60,000 bases of DNA from Prorocentrum cordatum (lineage: Eukaryota > Sar > Dinophyceae > Prorocentrales > Prorocentraceae). This document shows, in pieces, positions 8,546 to 17,690 of this stretch. A model generated the notes under the pieces. That model was given only the letters and a program-made list of their open reading frames with translations, was not told the origin of the DNA and did no database searches. Position 1 is the stretch's first letter. The number at the start of each line of letters is the position of its first letter. The stretch spans positions 82,501 to 142,500 of the forward strand of contig CAUYUJ010014002.1 of the NCBI GenBank assembly GCA_963575745.1, given 5' to 3'. Both the position numbers and the translations under genes were made by a program.

Positions 8546-8706
8546 TGCAGTCGGGCGTGCCCCTCTCCACAGGAGGAATATTCGAGAAGAGTACCAATAT
8601 ATAGCCTTGGGACGATTTTCTTTGTTAAAACCATTTCGGGGCATGTTGGGGGATAGTTTTCATTTTTCGCCCAAGATCCGCCTGTAGGGGGACGTGCCCG
8701 ACCTAA
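8546..8706 (+). mobile_element. Family A element A3 at an exon end
   Basis: 161 bp, TGCAGTCGGGCGTGCCCCTC to GACCTAA. Imperfect 8-bp flanks TCCTGAGG (8538-8545) and TCCTAAGG (8707-8714). The left flank holds GAG|GT and the right flank AAG|G, so donor and a possible acceptor both lie in the duplicated target. Confidence 0.8.
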
Positions 8707-8713
8707 TCCTAAG

Positions 8714-9117
8714 GACAGGAAGGGATCCAAGGGTGCATCTGCCCTGTTTGAGGCACCTCGTCCTCAGGACCCCATTCCTCAGGGCTCCAGCTCTGAGCCA
8801 CCGAGAGAAGGCTCTGAGGGGGTCCTCGCTGGAGGGCACAGGGGCCTCTCTGGGGGGCCTGGAGGGCGTTTGCAAGAGGGGGCCTCCCAGAGGCCAGTAT
8901 GGGGCTCCCCTCGGGGTCCCCCCCCCCTTGCCTTCCCGGAAGCCCTCCAGGCTTCTCAGGAAGCTGCCCTTCTCGCGCCCCCCCCCCCTTCGTGTTCGGC
9001 CACGCGTCAGGGTGACCCTTCGCCGGACCGAGCAGTGGCTGGCGCTCTTGGAGTTGGCCTCCCCGCGGCCTCCCGAAGCCGCTCGCAGAGGTCATTCTTG
9101 TCTCGGGTCGCTCTTGC
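8714..9117 (+). other. Long in-frame open stretch after A3 (alternative exon?)
   Basis: If A3 alone were spliced out, the frame of exon 8404-8544 would stay open from 8714 to a TAA at 9137-9139. It reads through a proline/serine/glutamate-rich segment (PREGSEGVL, EALQASQEAALL). The downstream exon 9897 joins equally well in phase 0, and much of this DNA is GGCCTC-rich low complexity. I therefore treat it as intron or optional exon. Confidence 0.3.
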
Positions 9118-9300
9118 GTGCGGTCGGACCGAGGTGTAAGATCGCGGTCCTTTCGGGGTGGGTACCCAACGCGTTCTTCGCGTTCGTTGGATGTTCTTGT
9201 GCATGCTGCATACTGCGGGAGGGTACCCTCGAATGTTTTTCGGTTAGCCCGGCGTAGGGTCTCATGTTATTGAAGGATGTTCTTCTGTCCAAGGTCCGGC
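9118..9300 (+). repeat. T-family repeat, copy 1
   Basis: CGGTCGGACCGAGGTGTAAG, GTTGGATGTTCTTGTGCATG, GGGAGGGTACCCTCGAATG, TTGAAGGATGTTCTTCTG. Copies at 33568-33735 and 37378-37530. Confidence 0.65.
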
Positions 9301-9790
9301 CGTACCAATGGCTGGTGCGATTGGATTTGGGCCTCCCCGCGCCTCTCCGAGACCGCGCACGAAAGGCCAGTCTTTCCTAACCTTGAGATCTGACGTGGCG
9401 AAACACTGCAACATCGCGAATCATGAAGCATCACGACAGGGGCCCTTGCGAAGCAGTGTGAGGACCCCCTGTGTGGACCAACATTGGACGCTCAGATCTC
9501 AGGGCTGGTGCCTCGCGCTCTTGGTCGTGTGGATGCAGTTTTTCGTAGTCCTCGCATTTTCCTTTCGCTCAGGATGTGCATTCGTACTTGTTTCGTACTT
9601 GTGCCGTACTGCGTTCGCACTTGTCTGGTATTTTCACATGCGCACTTTCGGCTCGTACTTCTTTCTCACTCGTACTTTCGACTCGTACCTATTGCACGCT
9701 CGTGCCTTGGATTCCATCTGTTGCCAAACTCGAACCCTGAGTTATTGTTGCTATATCGAAGGACTCACCAGTCTGCACGGCGCGGGATGC
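9301..9790. other. Intronic sequence without recognised feature
   Basis: T/C-rich with GTACTT-like short repeats (TCGTACTTGTTTCGTACTTG). No exon pattern. Confidence 0.45.
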
Positions 9791-9796
9791 TACAAT

Positions 9797-9824
9797 CGTC
9801 GTCGTCGTCGTCGTCGTCGTCCGA

Positions 9825-9857
<33 letters not shown>
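9797..9857 (+). repeat. (GTC)n microsatellite
   Basis: Nearly pure trinucleotide tract just before the exon at 9897. Confidence 0.85.
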
Positions 9858-9896
9858 GGTCGTCCGTCGCCGTCGCCCCGTGCGCGCCGCCGGCAG

Positions 9897-10050
9897 GACC
9901 CGTCGGCGCGCCCCCCCGGCTTCGGGCAGGCCGTGGCGGGGCCGCTCCTCGAGCTCGCGGGGGCGGTGCGGCGGGCCGAGCGCAGCAGCGCCGAGCGCCT
10001 CGCCCTGGGCCGGCAGGGCGGCGCGGCCGCCGCGGAGGACCGCGGCGGGG
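9897..10050 (+). CDS. Gene 1 exon: alanine-rich helix
   Basis: From GACCCG after CCGGCAG. Reads DPSARPPGFGQAVAGPLLEL, then AGAVRRAERSSAERLALGRQ and AAAAEDRGG. Ends with one base before GTCGGGGG (GT donor); the exon at 12659 supplies the other two bases (giving Asp). Probably the central cytosolic helical domain. Confidence 0.7.
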
Positions 10051-10305
10051 GTCGGGGGAGGAAAAGGTATACGGTGAGGGGAGCGGGCAATGACACAAGA
10101 AATGCACGGTTAGGGGAATGTCAGAGGAAGAAAAGGAACGGTGAGGGGAGCGGGCAATGACACAAGAAATGCACGGTTAGGGGAAGGTCAGGGGAAGAAA
10201 AGGAACGGTTAGGGGAACGAGCAATGACACAAGAAATGTACGGTCAGGGGAATGTCAGAGGAAGAAAAGGTACGGTTAGGGGAACGGGCAATGACATAAT
10301 CGGAG
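10050..10305 (+). repeat. 67-bp tandem repeat, nearly four units
   Basis: Unit about 67 bp with GGGGAGCGGGCAATGACACA, GAAATGCACGGTTAG and GTCAGAGGAAGAAAAGG. Begins at the donor of the preceding exon. Confidence 0.85.
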
Positions 10306-10419
10306 GTTGGGGGGTGAGATCGCAGTGAAACGGAGACCCCCCACCGGGAAATCGGTTTCGGTTTCGTGTTCGTGTCGTGCGTGCGGGCGAGGCGAAGTTG
10401 CGCGTGATCCTGTAGCTAG

Positions 10420-10605
10420 GCCGAAGTAGGAGCGAAAGTCCGTTGCCGTCCGCCGGTGGCCGGGAGGTATCCCAGTTGGGCGGGGTGGTGTTCTGGGTGT
10501 CCCGGGTGTCAGTAGGAGCGAAAGTCCGTTTCCCGTCCGCCGGTGGCCAGGAGGTCTCCCAGTTGGGCCGGGCGGTGTCCCAGGTGTCCCGGGTGTCCCG
10601 GCGCG
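10420..10605 (+). repeat. Two-copy tandem repeat of about 85 bp
   Basis: AGTAGGAGCGAAAGTCCGTT ... GTCCGCCGGTGGCC ... CAGTTGGGC ... GTGTCCCGGGTGTC twice. Confidence 0.75.
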
Positions 10606-10673
10606 AACGCATGTCGCTAATTTTTTAATTCATTTTTGTATCGGCGCCTGCGGCGGGTTTTCTTATCCAATGC

Positions 10674-10930
10674 AGCTCATCTTATCCAATCCATCTTGTC
10701 CGATCCAATACATCTTATCTGATCCAACCCATTTTGTCCCATCTTATCTTATCCCACCCAATCCAATCCACCCAATCCAATCCATCAATGCATTTGTTTC
10801 TGCACCTGCGGCGGGCCAATCCAAACCATCTTGTCTTATCCAATCCATTTCTTCCAATCCAACCCATCTTATCTTATCCAATCCATCTTGTCCCATCCAA
10901 TCCAATCCACCCAACCCAATCCATAAATTC
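10674..10930 (+). repeat. TCCAATCCATCTTATC satellite
   Basis: AT-rich 5- to 16-bp units (CCAATCCATCTTATC, CCAACCCATCTTATC). Low complexity. Confidence 0.8.
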
Positions 10931-11036
10931 ATTTTTGTCGGCGCCTTGATCTCAGGGTTCAGTCAATTCAGGCTGGAGGTCAGTCAGGGTGGGCATTTGA
11001 TCTCAATCCCCTCCCCACCTCCTTATCGCCCGCAGG

Positions 11037-11205
11037 GCGGTCGTATAGGTAAGTACAAATACTCGGAGGGTCGCGCGCGGATTTCTCGTACCCCCCCTGG
11101 CGGCGCCGGAGGCGCTGCCAGGGGGGTGCCCAGCGCCGACCTAAGATCCGGGCAGAACTCAGATAAATCATGTTGATGCAGTTTGTTGTTGCCCTACCCC
11201 CTGAG
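11037..11205 (+). repeat. FB1 element, copy 3
   Basis: TACTCGGAGGGTCGCGCGCG, CTGGCGGCGCCGGAGGC, CAGCGCCGACCTAAGATCC, then ATGTTGATGCAGTTTGTTG. Arms shorter than in copy 1. Intronic. Confidence 0.65.
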
Positions 11206-11222
11206 CGTACGGTCAGGAGCTT

Positions 11223-11403
11223 TGGCTTAGCGTGTCGCTCCATCGGTTCTGGCCCACCACGCTTCGCCGCGACTCGCTATCCACGTCCCCATTCCAAAGC
11301 GTCAACGTCACGGGCTGTTCCCAGCCCCCCGCCCTGCGGAGCGGGGCGACACGCCAACGAATAGCGTGTCGTTGGGGCCGTCGCCAGGACACGCTAAGCA
11401 ATT
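11223..11403. repeat. Foldback element with GCTTAGCGTGTC ends
   Basis: Left GGCTTAGCGTGTCGC, right GGACACGCTAAGC; internal GGGGCGACACGCC. Single copy seen. Confidence 0.6.
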
Positions 11404-11426
11404 GTTCCCGACCGCATCCCCCGTGA

Positions 11427-11800
11427 GTGGAGGCCTCCCTGAGTGGAGGCCTCTCAAATTGGGTCCGAGTAGATCGGGTCAGAGGATCACAACGCATCGC
11501 CGATGTATAGCCGATACATCGGCGATGCATCGGCGACGTCGGCAATGCATCGGGCTCCACATCGACCCGCATCGCCGTGGAGGCCTCCCTGAGTGGAGGC
11601 CTCTCAAATTGGGTCCGAGTAGATCGGGTCAGAGGATCACAGCGCATCGCCGATGTATAGCCGATACATCGGCGATGCATCGGCGACGTCGGCAATGCAT
11701 CGGGCTCCACATCGACCCGCATCGCCGATGCATCGCTGAGGCAGCGCAATCCTCCGACACCATCTACTCTCACCCCGTCTGAGAGGCCTGGATCGAGGCC
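11427..11800 (+). repeat. E-family element with an exact 150-bp internal tandem duplication
   Basis: Two almost identical 150-bp units (11427-11576 and 11577-11726) carrying GGGTCCGAGTAGATCGGGTC and GATGCATCGGCGACGTCGG. The inverse end CAATCCTCCGACACCATC follows at 11750-11780. E copies at 25.0, 46.7, 48.4 and 53.1 kb. Confidence 0.8.
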
Positions 11801-11884
11801 GCCCCCCTGATGGGACGAGAACCATGTCATGATAGCATTGGCTCAGGATCCGGATGACCTCTTGCTCCTCTGACATGAGCCCAT

Positions 11885-11995
11885 CCCCCCGTAAGACGAA
11901 GCCAGGACGAGGACAAATTCGGGTGAGGGTAAATCGAGAATCTCTATGATCCGGGAGATCTGGAGCATGTCTCGGGCGCCGCGGCCGCGGTGTCC
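11885..11995 (-). repeat. GACGAAGCCAGGACGAGGA repeat
   Basis: GACGAAGCCAGGACGAGGAC, GAGGGTAAATCGAGAATCTC, GGGCGCCGCGGCC. Relatives at 40870, 41280-41390, 41790-41930 and (inverse) 54760-54910. Confidence 0.6.
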
Positions 11996-12039
11996 AGCGC
12001 AGATCCAAGCCGGCGGCCGTCGGAAGCGAGATGGCTCGA

Positions 12040-12466
12040 CGAGGAGGAGGAGGAGGAGGAGGAGGAGGAGGAGGAGGAGGAGGAGCAGGAGGAGGAGGAG
12101 GAGGAGGGCGCTTGACTCTTGGGCTCAGGCGGGTCTGCTTCGGCCTGCGTGGCACTCACGAGCAGTGAACGTGTCCACGGCCGCGCCCTCGCGGTCTGCA
12201 CTCCGGGGCACGATCCCGTGGGCTGGCGGTCCCACGGACGCGTGTCCGCGCGGGGGCTCTGCGACGAGAGCGCCCCGTATCCGCGGGGTCGCGGCCCATG
12301 CGCCCGGGCCGCGAGGTCCGCGGGGCCACGAGGCGCCCGGCCCCGCACGCCCACGCAACGCTGGGCCGAAAACGGCGTGCCGGTTGGTCCCGCCTTGCGC
12401 GACGTCCAGCTTTTCTTTCGGGTCTCGCCGTCCTCCTCCTCCTCCTCCTCCTCCTCCTCCTCCTCC
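12040..12466. repeat. (GGA)n, G-family repeat, (TCC)n
   Basis: (GGA)n 12040-12103. GC-rich sequence 12190-12360 with CCGCGGGGTCGCGGCCC resembles sequence at 37725-37990 and 54945-55060. (TCC)n at 12430-12466. Confidence 0.5.
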
Positions 12467-12468
12467 TT

Positions 12469-12526
<58 letters not shown>

Positions 12527-12645
12527 GCATCAGCATCAGCATCAGCATCAGCATCATCATCATCATCATCATCATCAGCATCAGCATCAGCATCAGCATC
12601 AGCATCATCATCATCATCACCATCATCATCATCTCGGTGGTTCTC
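12467..12645 (+). repeat. (ATC)n / (ATCAGC)n microsatellite
   Basis: Long ATC tract with AGC variants, just before the exon at 12659. Confidence 0.9.
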
Positions 12646-12658
12646 GGAACACCTGCAG

Positions 12659-12741
12659 ACCCCTTGCAGCAACAGGCCGCGGCTGCAGCTGCTGGGCACG
12701 TCACTGACCAAGAAGCGTGCTGGCGGACTGTAGCCCCTCAG
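12659..12741 (+). CDS. Gene 1 exon between two ATC microsatellites
   Basis: Starts with two bases after ACCTGCAG, completing the codon left at 10050. Reads PLQQQAAAAAAGHVTDQEAC, then WRTVAPQ, and ends CAG before GTACGG, a canonical donor, in phase 0. Short but with canonical signals and matching phases on both sides. Confidence 0.68.
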
Positions 12742-12749
12742 GTACGGCC

Positions 12750-12753
12750 GATG

Positions 12754-12804
<51 letters not shown>

Positions 12805-12820
12805 ATCATCATCAGCATCA

Positions 12821-12855
<35 letters not shown>

Positions 12856-12900
12856 GCAGCATCAGCATCAGCATCAGCATCAGCATCAGCATCATCGGCA
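12750..12900 (+). repeat. (ATC)n / (ATCAGC)n microsatellite, second tract
   Basis: Same motif as 12467-12645, on the other side of the 83-bp exon. Confidence 0.9.
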
Positions 12901-13180
12901 TCACCATCTCCGCCCCCCCATGCGAGGAGCTTGCCGAAGTCTGAAGAATCACGGCATCGACGCAACAGGGCATGGTAGCCGCCTGGGTGTCCGGGGGTCC
13001 CTCGCGGACTTCTCAGGTCCTCGCTGGACTTGGGCTCCCCCTGGTTCTTTCACGGACAACACCACTTTAAACTTGTTTAGGCGTTTAGGCATGCGTAGAA
13101 CGACCATGCCCAAAACGACCGCACTCATAACGACTACTCTGAAGTCGTATCGGCATGCTCAACATTACCAGTGTCTATAC

Positions 13181-13215
<35 letters not shown>

Positions 13216-13490
13216 ATGGCAACGTGCAGCTTACGCACGCCCAGCGACCCCACACGCCCGCCTTACGTACGCAGGCCTACGCAGTTGTCATAACGAGACC
13301 AACCCCCTTCCCCCCTTCCCCCCGGTGGCGGTGCCTCTGGCGCCGCCCCCTGGCGCGCGGTGCGCGCCCGGGAAGGGGGGCCCAGCATCGGATCCAGGGA
13401 GTCCGCGGCGTGGCGGCGGGCTCGTCGGCGGGAGGCCGGCGGAGGACGGCGCACGCGGCCGTGCGACGTCGGTGCCGGAGCTTGTTTTCC
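12901..13490. other. Intronic sequence with short (TA)n
   Basis: (CT)n/(TA)n at 13183-13216. The stretch 13310-13400 has a GGCGGTGCCTCTGGCGCCGCC ... GCGCGCCCGGGAAGG centre like an FB1 core, without clear arms. No exon seen. Confidence 0.45.
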
Positions 13491-14010
13491 CAACCACCCT
13501 GTGGGTCGTCGTGTTGAAGGGACAGCGCCCCGCGTCTGCTCCTCCTCCTCCTCCTCCTCCTGCTCCTCCTCCTCTTTTCCTCCTCCCGCCGCTCCTGTTC
13601 CTCTTTTACTGTTCCGTCTTTTCCTCCTCCTCCTGCTCCTCTTTTCCTCCTCCCGCCCCTCCCTCCTCCCATCCCCTCATCCCTGCCTCTGCCCTCCGCA
13701 CGGCCATTTCGGCGCACCGTTTCCGCGCTTCGTGGCCCCATAAGGGAGCTCCGGCCTCCGTGGCAGGGCTCGCATACGGTTCCCCGCCCATGTCGGCACA
13801 TTTCTCACACGTCTCGTGGCCCCAGGGGGAGCTGCACTGAAGGCCTCGTTGGCAGGGTTCGCATGCGGCTTCCCGACCATGTCGGCACAACCACTACACG
13901 TTTCGTGGCCCCATAGGGAGCTCCACCGAAGGCTTCCGTGGCAGGGTTCGCATGCGGTTCCCCCGCCCATGTCGGCACACCCCTCACACGTTTCGTGGCC
14001 CCAACGCCGC
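13485..14010 (+). repeat. Composite repeat C, copy 1 (85-90-bp satellite)
   Basis: Starts CCCAACCACCCTGTGGGTCG and GACAGCGCCCCGCGTC, a TCC-rich part follows, then tandem units with CACGTTTCGTGGCCCCATAG, GGAGCTCCACCGAAGG and TTCGCATGCGGTTCCCCGCC. Copies at 34.88-35.28 and 51.65-52.76 kb, where the far end ATATGGTTGGGCCCCTCG is preserved. Confidence 0.75.
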
Positions 14011-15840
14011 GAATCAGCGTAACTGTCGCGCCCTGAGAGCTTTGAATCGCCATTTCTGGTACGTGAGCCCTGAGAACCAATAATATTATGGCAATTTGTT
14101 TGAAACGAATATGCGCTGCGCTAAGGCGAACGCCACATCTTGAAAAGGAAACGCCTTCAATCCGTGAAACCCATGCACAGTTTTAGAGCGAATGTGCGCG
14201 GCGCGGCGGCGAGACCAACATTGTGAAAATGAGCCACTATTAATCCGTGCAACGCTTGCGAATGCACGCGGCGTTAAGGCGATAACCAAATTCTGGAAAC
14301 GACCCGCCCTCAATCCATAAAGCTCTCACGACTTGTTGAAACGAATGTGCGCAGCGCTAAAGCGAGAGCCACATTTTGAAGACGACAACCCCTCAATCCA
14401 TAAACTCTTGTGGGGTTTCGAAGCGGATGTGCGGGGCGCAAAGGCGAGAGCCATATTTTAGAAGCGGCCGCCCTCCATCTGCGAAACTGTTGCCAGTTTT
14501 TATGCTTGAGACTCGTGAATGGTAAGGACGTCTGGGGCGAACTGCCTGTCCCGCCCATCCGACTGGCCTTCGGGAGGAGTGACAGGGAGGAGTCACTCGT
14601 AAGGAAATGGAGAGGAGGATGAGGAGGACGAGGAGGAGGACCACTTTAGACTCATCAACGCTGTTGGAGTAAACCCTCCCCCCAAACGCCCCTTTCATAG
14701 GCCCCCCAAGGGGTCATGTCCAATGTGGGAACTGCCGCGTGGGGAGGCAACCGTTTGGAGACCATGAAGCGTGCCAAAATACCATTCTCGGGACTCCAGC
14801 GCCACAAATCAACCTGACTGTTGCGTCTTGACGATCCTGAATCGTGCCAGAACCTCCTGCTGAGGATTTCAACACCGCGAGCCGACGTAACTGTTGCGCC
14901 ATCACAATCTTGAGACCTTCCACAACACGATTTCTGGTACGCTCACCATTGGAATCCGTGAAACTGCTGCGAATGTTTGAAACGAGCGTGCGCGGCACTA
15001 GGGCGGGAACCACATTTTGAAGTTGAACCGCCCTCACTCTGAGAAGTTCTGGCACATGTTTAAGCCGAATGTGCGCGGCGCGAAGGCGACAGCCACATGT
15101 TGAAAACCACCCGCCTTCAATCAGTGTTTTTGTTGCACCTGTTTAAGACGAGTGTGTGCGGCGCGAAGGCGAGCGCAACATTTTGAACATAAGCAGCGCT
15201 CAATGTTTGAAACTCTCGCAATCGTTTAAGACGAGCTTACGTGGCGCTAAAGCGAGAGCCGCATGTTGAAAAGGAACCGCCCTCAATCCGTGAACCTCGT
15301 TCATTTTTTGTATGACGAGTGTTCGCGGCGCTAAGGCGAGAACATCATATAGAAAATGAGCCGCCCTCAATGTTTGAAACTCGTGCAAAAAGGCGAGAAC
15401 CACATTTTGGAAAGGCGATGGCCATATTTTGAACATGGCCCGCCCTCAATCCATTAATTCGTTTGAGTTTTTGAAAATCGAGTGTGCGCGGTGCCAAGGC
15501 GAGAGCCGCAGTTTGAAAGCCACCCGCCGCCAAACTGTGAGACTGCGCCAATTTTTAAGCCCGGGGGTCACAAATGGTGAGCAAAATTGGGCGAAGCGCC
15601 AGGCCCGCCCTTTCCATCGGCCGCAGGGATCGACAGGGAGGTGTTCTTCATAAGGAAATGGAGTGGAAGGGGAGGAGGAGGAGCAGCAGCAGGAGGAGGA
15701 GGAGGAGGAGGAGGAGGAGGAGGAGGAGGATGAGGAGGAGGAGGGGGAGGGGGAGGGGGAGGGGGAGGAGACGGAGCAGGAGGAGGAGGAGGAGGAGCAG
15801 CAGGAGGAGGAGGAGCAGCAGGAGGAGGAGGAGAAAGATG
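14010..15840 (+). repeat. Composite satellite, copies 2 and 3
   Basis: Partial A-block to about 14080, 75-bp units to 14510, B-block to 14612, short GGA. Then a complete A-block 14640-14960, 75-bp units to 15555, B-block to 15668, (GGA)n 15669-15840. Units carry GCGCGGCGCTAAGGCGAGAG. Same part order as at 1.1-2.0 kb. Confidence 0.78.
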
Positions 15841-15989
15841 AGGAAGGGGGTGGACGTTCGGGCCCGACTGGCGGCCCGACGGTCGAGCTCCCCCCCTCGC
15901 GCAGAGCCCGCCCTCGGACCGCCCGCGGGGATGCGCCCGCGCCCTGACGTCCGCGAGGCCTGGCGCGCCGCCGACCGCGCTGGCGAGCT

Positions 15990-16312
15990 CCAGACCCCGC
16001 CCTCGCCGATCAGCGACTCGGTCAAACCGACCGGCGGCGGGGGCGGGGTTCGGAGTCCGCCGAGCGCGTGGCGAAGTCCGAACCCTACTCCAGACTTCGT
16101 AATAAAGGGAAATGGCTTGTCTTGGAGGGTCCAGACCCCCTCCCTTTTATTACGAAATCTGGAGTACCCTCCCTCCCTCCCTCCCTCCCATCGGTTCAGG
16201 AGAATCGATGGTTGGTGGGGGTCCCTCGCCGATCAGCGACTCGGGCAACCCGATGGGCGGCGGGGGCAGGGTGCGGAGTCCGCCGAGCGCGTGGCGAAGT
16301 CCGAACCATAAA
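15990..16312 (+). repeat. R-family elements, copies 1-2, with a small perfect-ended foldback between
   Basis: R: CATCGGTTCAGGAGAATCG, CGATCAGCGACTCGGGC, GGAGTCCGCCGAGCGCGTGG. Between the two lies a foldback at 16086-16167 with ends TACTCCAGACTTCGTAATAA and TTATTACGAAATCTGGAGTA. Confidence 0.7.
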
Positions 16313-16354
16313 CGAAAGTCGCTACAAAATGCTGACCGCTATCGCAGGCTGCAG

Positions 16355-16537
16355 CTGTCGGTGGAGCGATTCATGTGTGGTGTCCTCGTGCTTTCCAGTT
16401 TGCTTGCTCGCCTGGGCGAGGCGCGCGAGATGCGATACTATTTTGCAGAATGGGCTGGCTCCGAGCTTTGGAGAGGGATGGCGTTGTTGGTACTTGCGGA
16501 TTGGCTCGCCCACGGCCAGTATATGCAGTGTGCAATG
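16355..16537 (+). CDS. Gene 1 exon: predicted transmembrane helices
   Basis: Phase 0 at both ends. After GGCTGCAG reads LSVERFMCGVLVLSSLLARL, then GEAREMRYYFAEWAGSELWR and GMALLVLADWLAHGQYMQ, ending ATG before GTGCTG. Two hydrophobic segments around an acidic loop. Third positions are less G/C-rich than in neighbouring exons. R elements stand directly on both sides. Confidence 0.62.
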
Positions 16538-16544
16538 GTGCTGT

Positions 16545-17040
16545 TCTCCCTCCCATCGGTTCAGGAGAATCGATGGCTGGTGGGGGCCCCTCGCCGATCG
16601 GCGACTCAGGCCACTCGACGGGCGGCGGGGGTGGGACGCCGACGGCTCGAAAGCGGGTCCTCTCCCAGCCGCGCGGAGAGCCGGCGAAGGGAGGAGGAGG
16701 AGGAGGAGGAGGAGGAGGAGGAGGAGGAGGAGGAGGAGGAGGAAGAGAGAAGAGGTGCAGGGCAGAGGCGGGGCGCAGCCCCCCCCGGAGCACCCTCGCA
16801 CCGGAGCAGACTGTGCACTCCCATCGGTTCCCCCACATGGTCGTGGATCAGCACGAGCCTCTGCAGCGCGTCCAGCTTGAAGCCCGCGCGCCCTTCTTCC
16901 ATGGGCGGCGGGGGCAGGGTTCGGAGTCCGTCGAGCGCGTGGCGAAATCCGAACCCTACATGCCTCCCCTCCCCCCTTTTTCATCGGTTCGGGGGAATCG
17001 ATGGTTGGTGGGGCTAGGGTCTGGATGTCGCCACCTACGA
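16545..17040 (+). repeat. R-family copies 3-4 and (GGA)n
   Basis: R copy from 16545 (CCATCGGTTCAGGAGAATCG), (GGA)n 16686-16752, R-like 16903-17030 with CATCGGTTCGGGGGAATCG. Intron 16538-17159. Confidence 0.65.
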
Positions 17041-17058
17041 GCTTATCCCGCCCCGGCA

Positions 17059-17060
17059 GC

Positions 17061-17143
<83 letters not shown>
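17059..17143 (+). repeat. (ACG)n microsatellite
   Basis: About 28 nearly pure units, ending 16 bp before the next exon. Confidence 0.9.
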
Positions 17144-17159
17144 CCTCGCTCGCCTCCAG

Positions 17160-17301
17160 CAGGACGCACACGAGCTCGCCGAGGCCCTCCGGGAGGACGC
17201 GAGCCTCCTGGAGCGCCGCCGGGCTGCCGCCCTCGCGGCCGCCTGCGGGGCGTCGCCGCCCCCGGCGCCCGGCGGCATCCCCATCGGCGGGGGGCTGCCA
17301 G
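17160..17301 (+). CDS. Gene 1 exon: charged helix and glycine/proline turn
   Basis: After CGCCTCCAG. Reads QDAHELAEALREDASLLERR, then RAAALAAACGASPPPAPGGI and PIGGGLP. Leaves one base before GTGCGG; the next exon starts with CC, giving Ala. Strong helix-forming composition with almost all codons ending in G or C. Confidence 0.72.
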
Positions 17302-17384
17302 GTGCGGTGCTGGCCCGTTCCCGGGCATGCTCGCGTGGCGACCCGCAGCCATGCATGCGAGGAGCACAGAATTGACTGCATGAA

Positions 17385-17530
17385 CGTACACTTTCGGAGC
17401 TCCGCGCGGATCTGTTGGATCTGCTCTGGGACCCCCCTGGCGGCGCCTCCGGTGCCGCCCCTGGCGCGCTCCGCGCGCAAGAGGAGGGGGTTCCAGCGCC
17501 GATCCAAGACATCCGCGCGGCGGGACGGTC
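17385..17530 (+). repeat. FB1 element, copy 4
   Basis: ACACTTTCGGAGCTCCGCGC, CCTGGCGGCGCCTCCGG, CAGCGCCGATCCAAGACATC. Left arm intact, right arm short. Confidence 0.65.
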
Positions 17531-17690
17531 GAAATGGATACGGGAAGGCCTGGGTAGACACACCGACTGTATGTCTTGTTCATTTTGAGCAGGACTCGCT
17601 GTCGGTGTTGCCGCGGACGTTGTCCATTTAAGACAGACGGCCGCCTGCCCAACAGCAGCCGCTGTCGGTTTTGGACAATTTATGCTGATC
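17531..17690 (+). repeat. M-family element fragment
   Basis: GAAATGGATACGGGAAGG, TTGAGCAGGACTCGCTGTCG, CAACAGCAGCCGCTGTCGG. A complete M element is at 39933-40152. Confidence 0.55.

Noticed and set aside
12298-12978. Long open frames of poly-Ile, poly-Ser, poly-His and similar runs
   Set aside because: They translate (ATC)n, (TCC)n or (GGA)n microsatellites. Open in all frames and without codon pattern; the same holds at 1.9, 6.7, 15.7, 22.2, 24.6, 28.1, 36.0, 48.6 and 59.5 kb.
13155-13240. (CT)n(TA)n as promoter-like TATA region
   Set aside because: Simple repeat inside an intron. Dinoflagellate core promoters are not recognised by such tracts.
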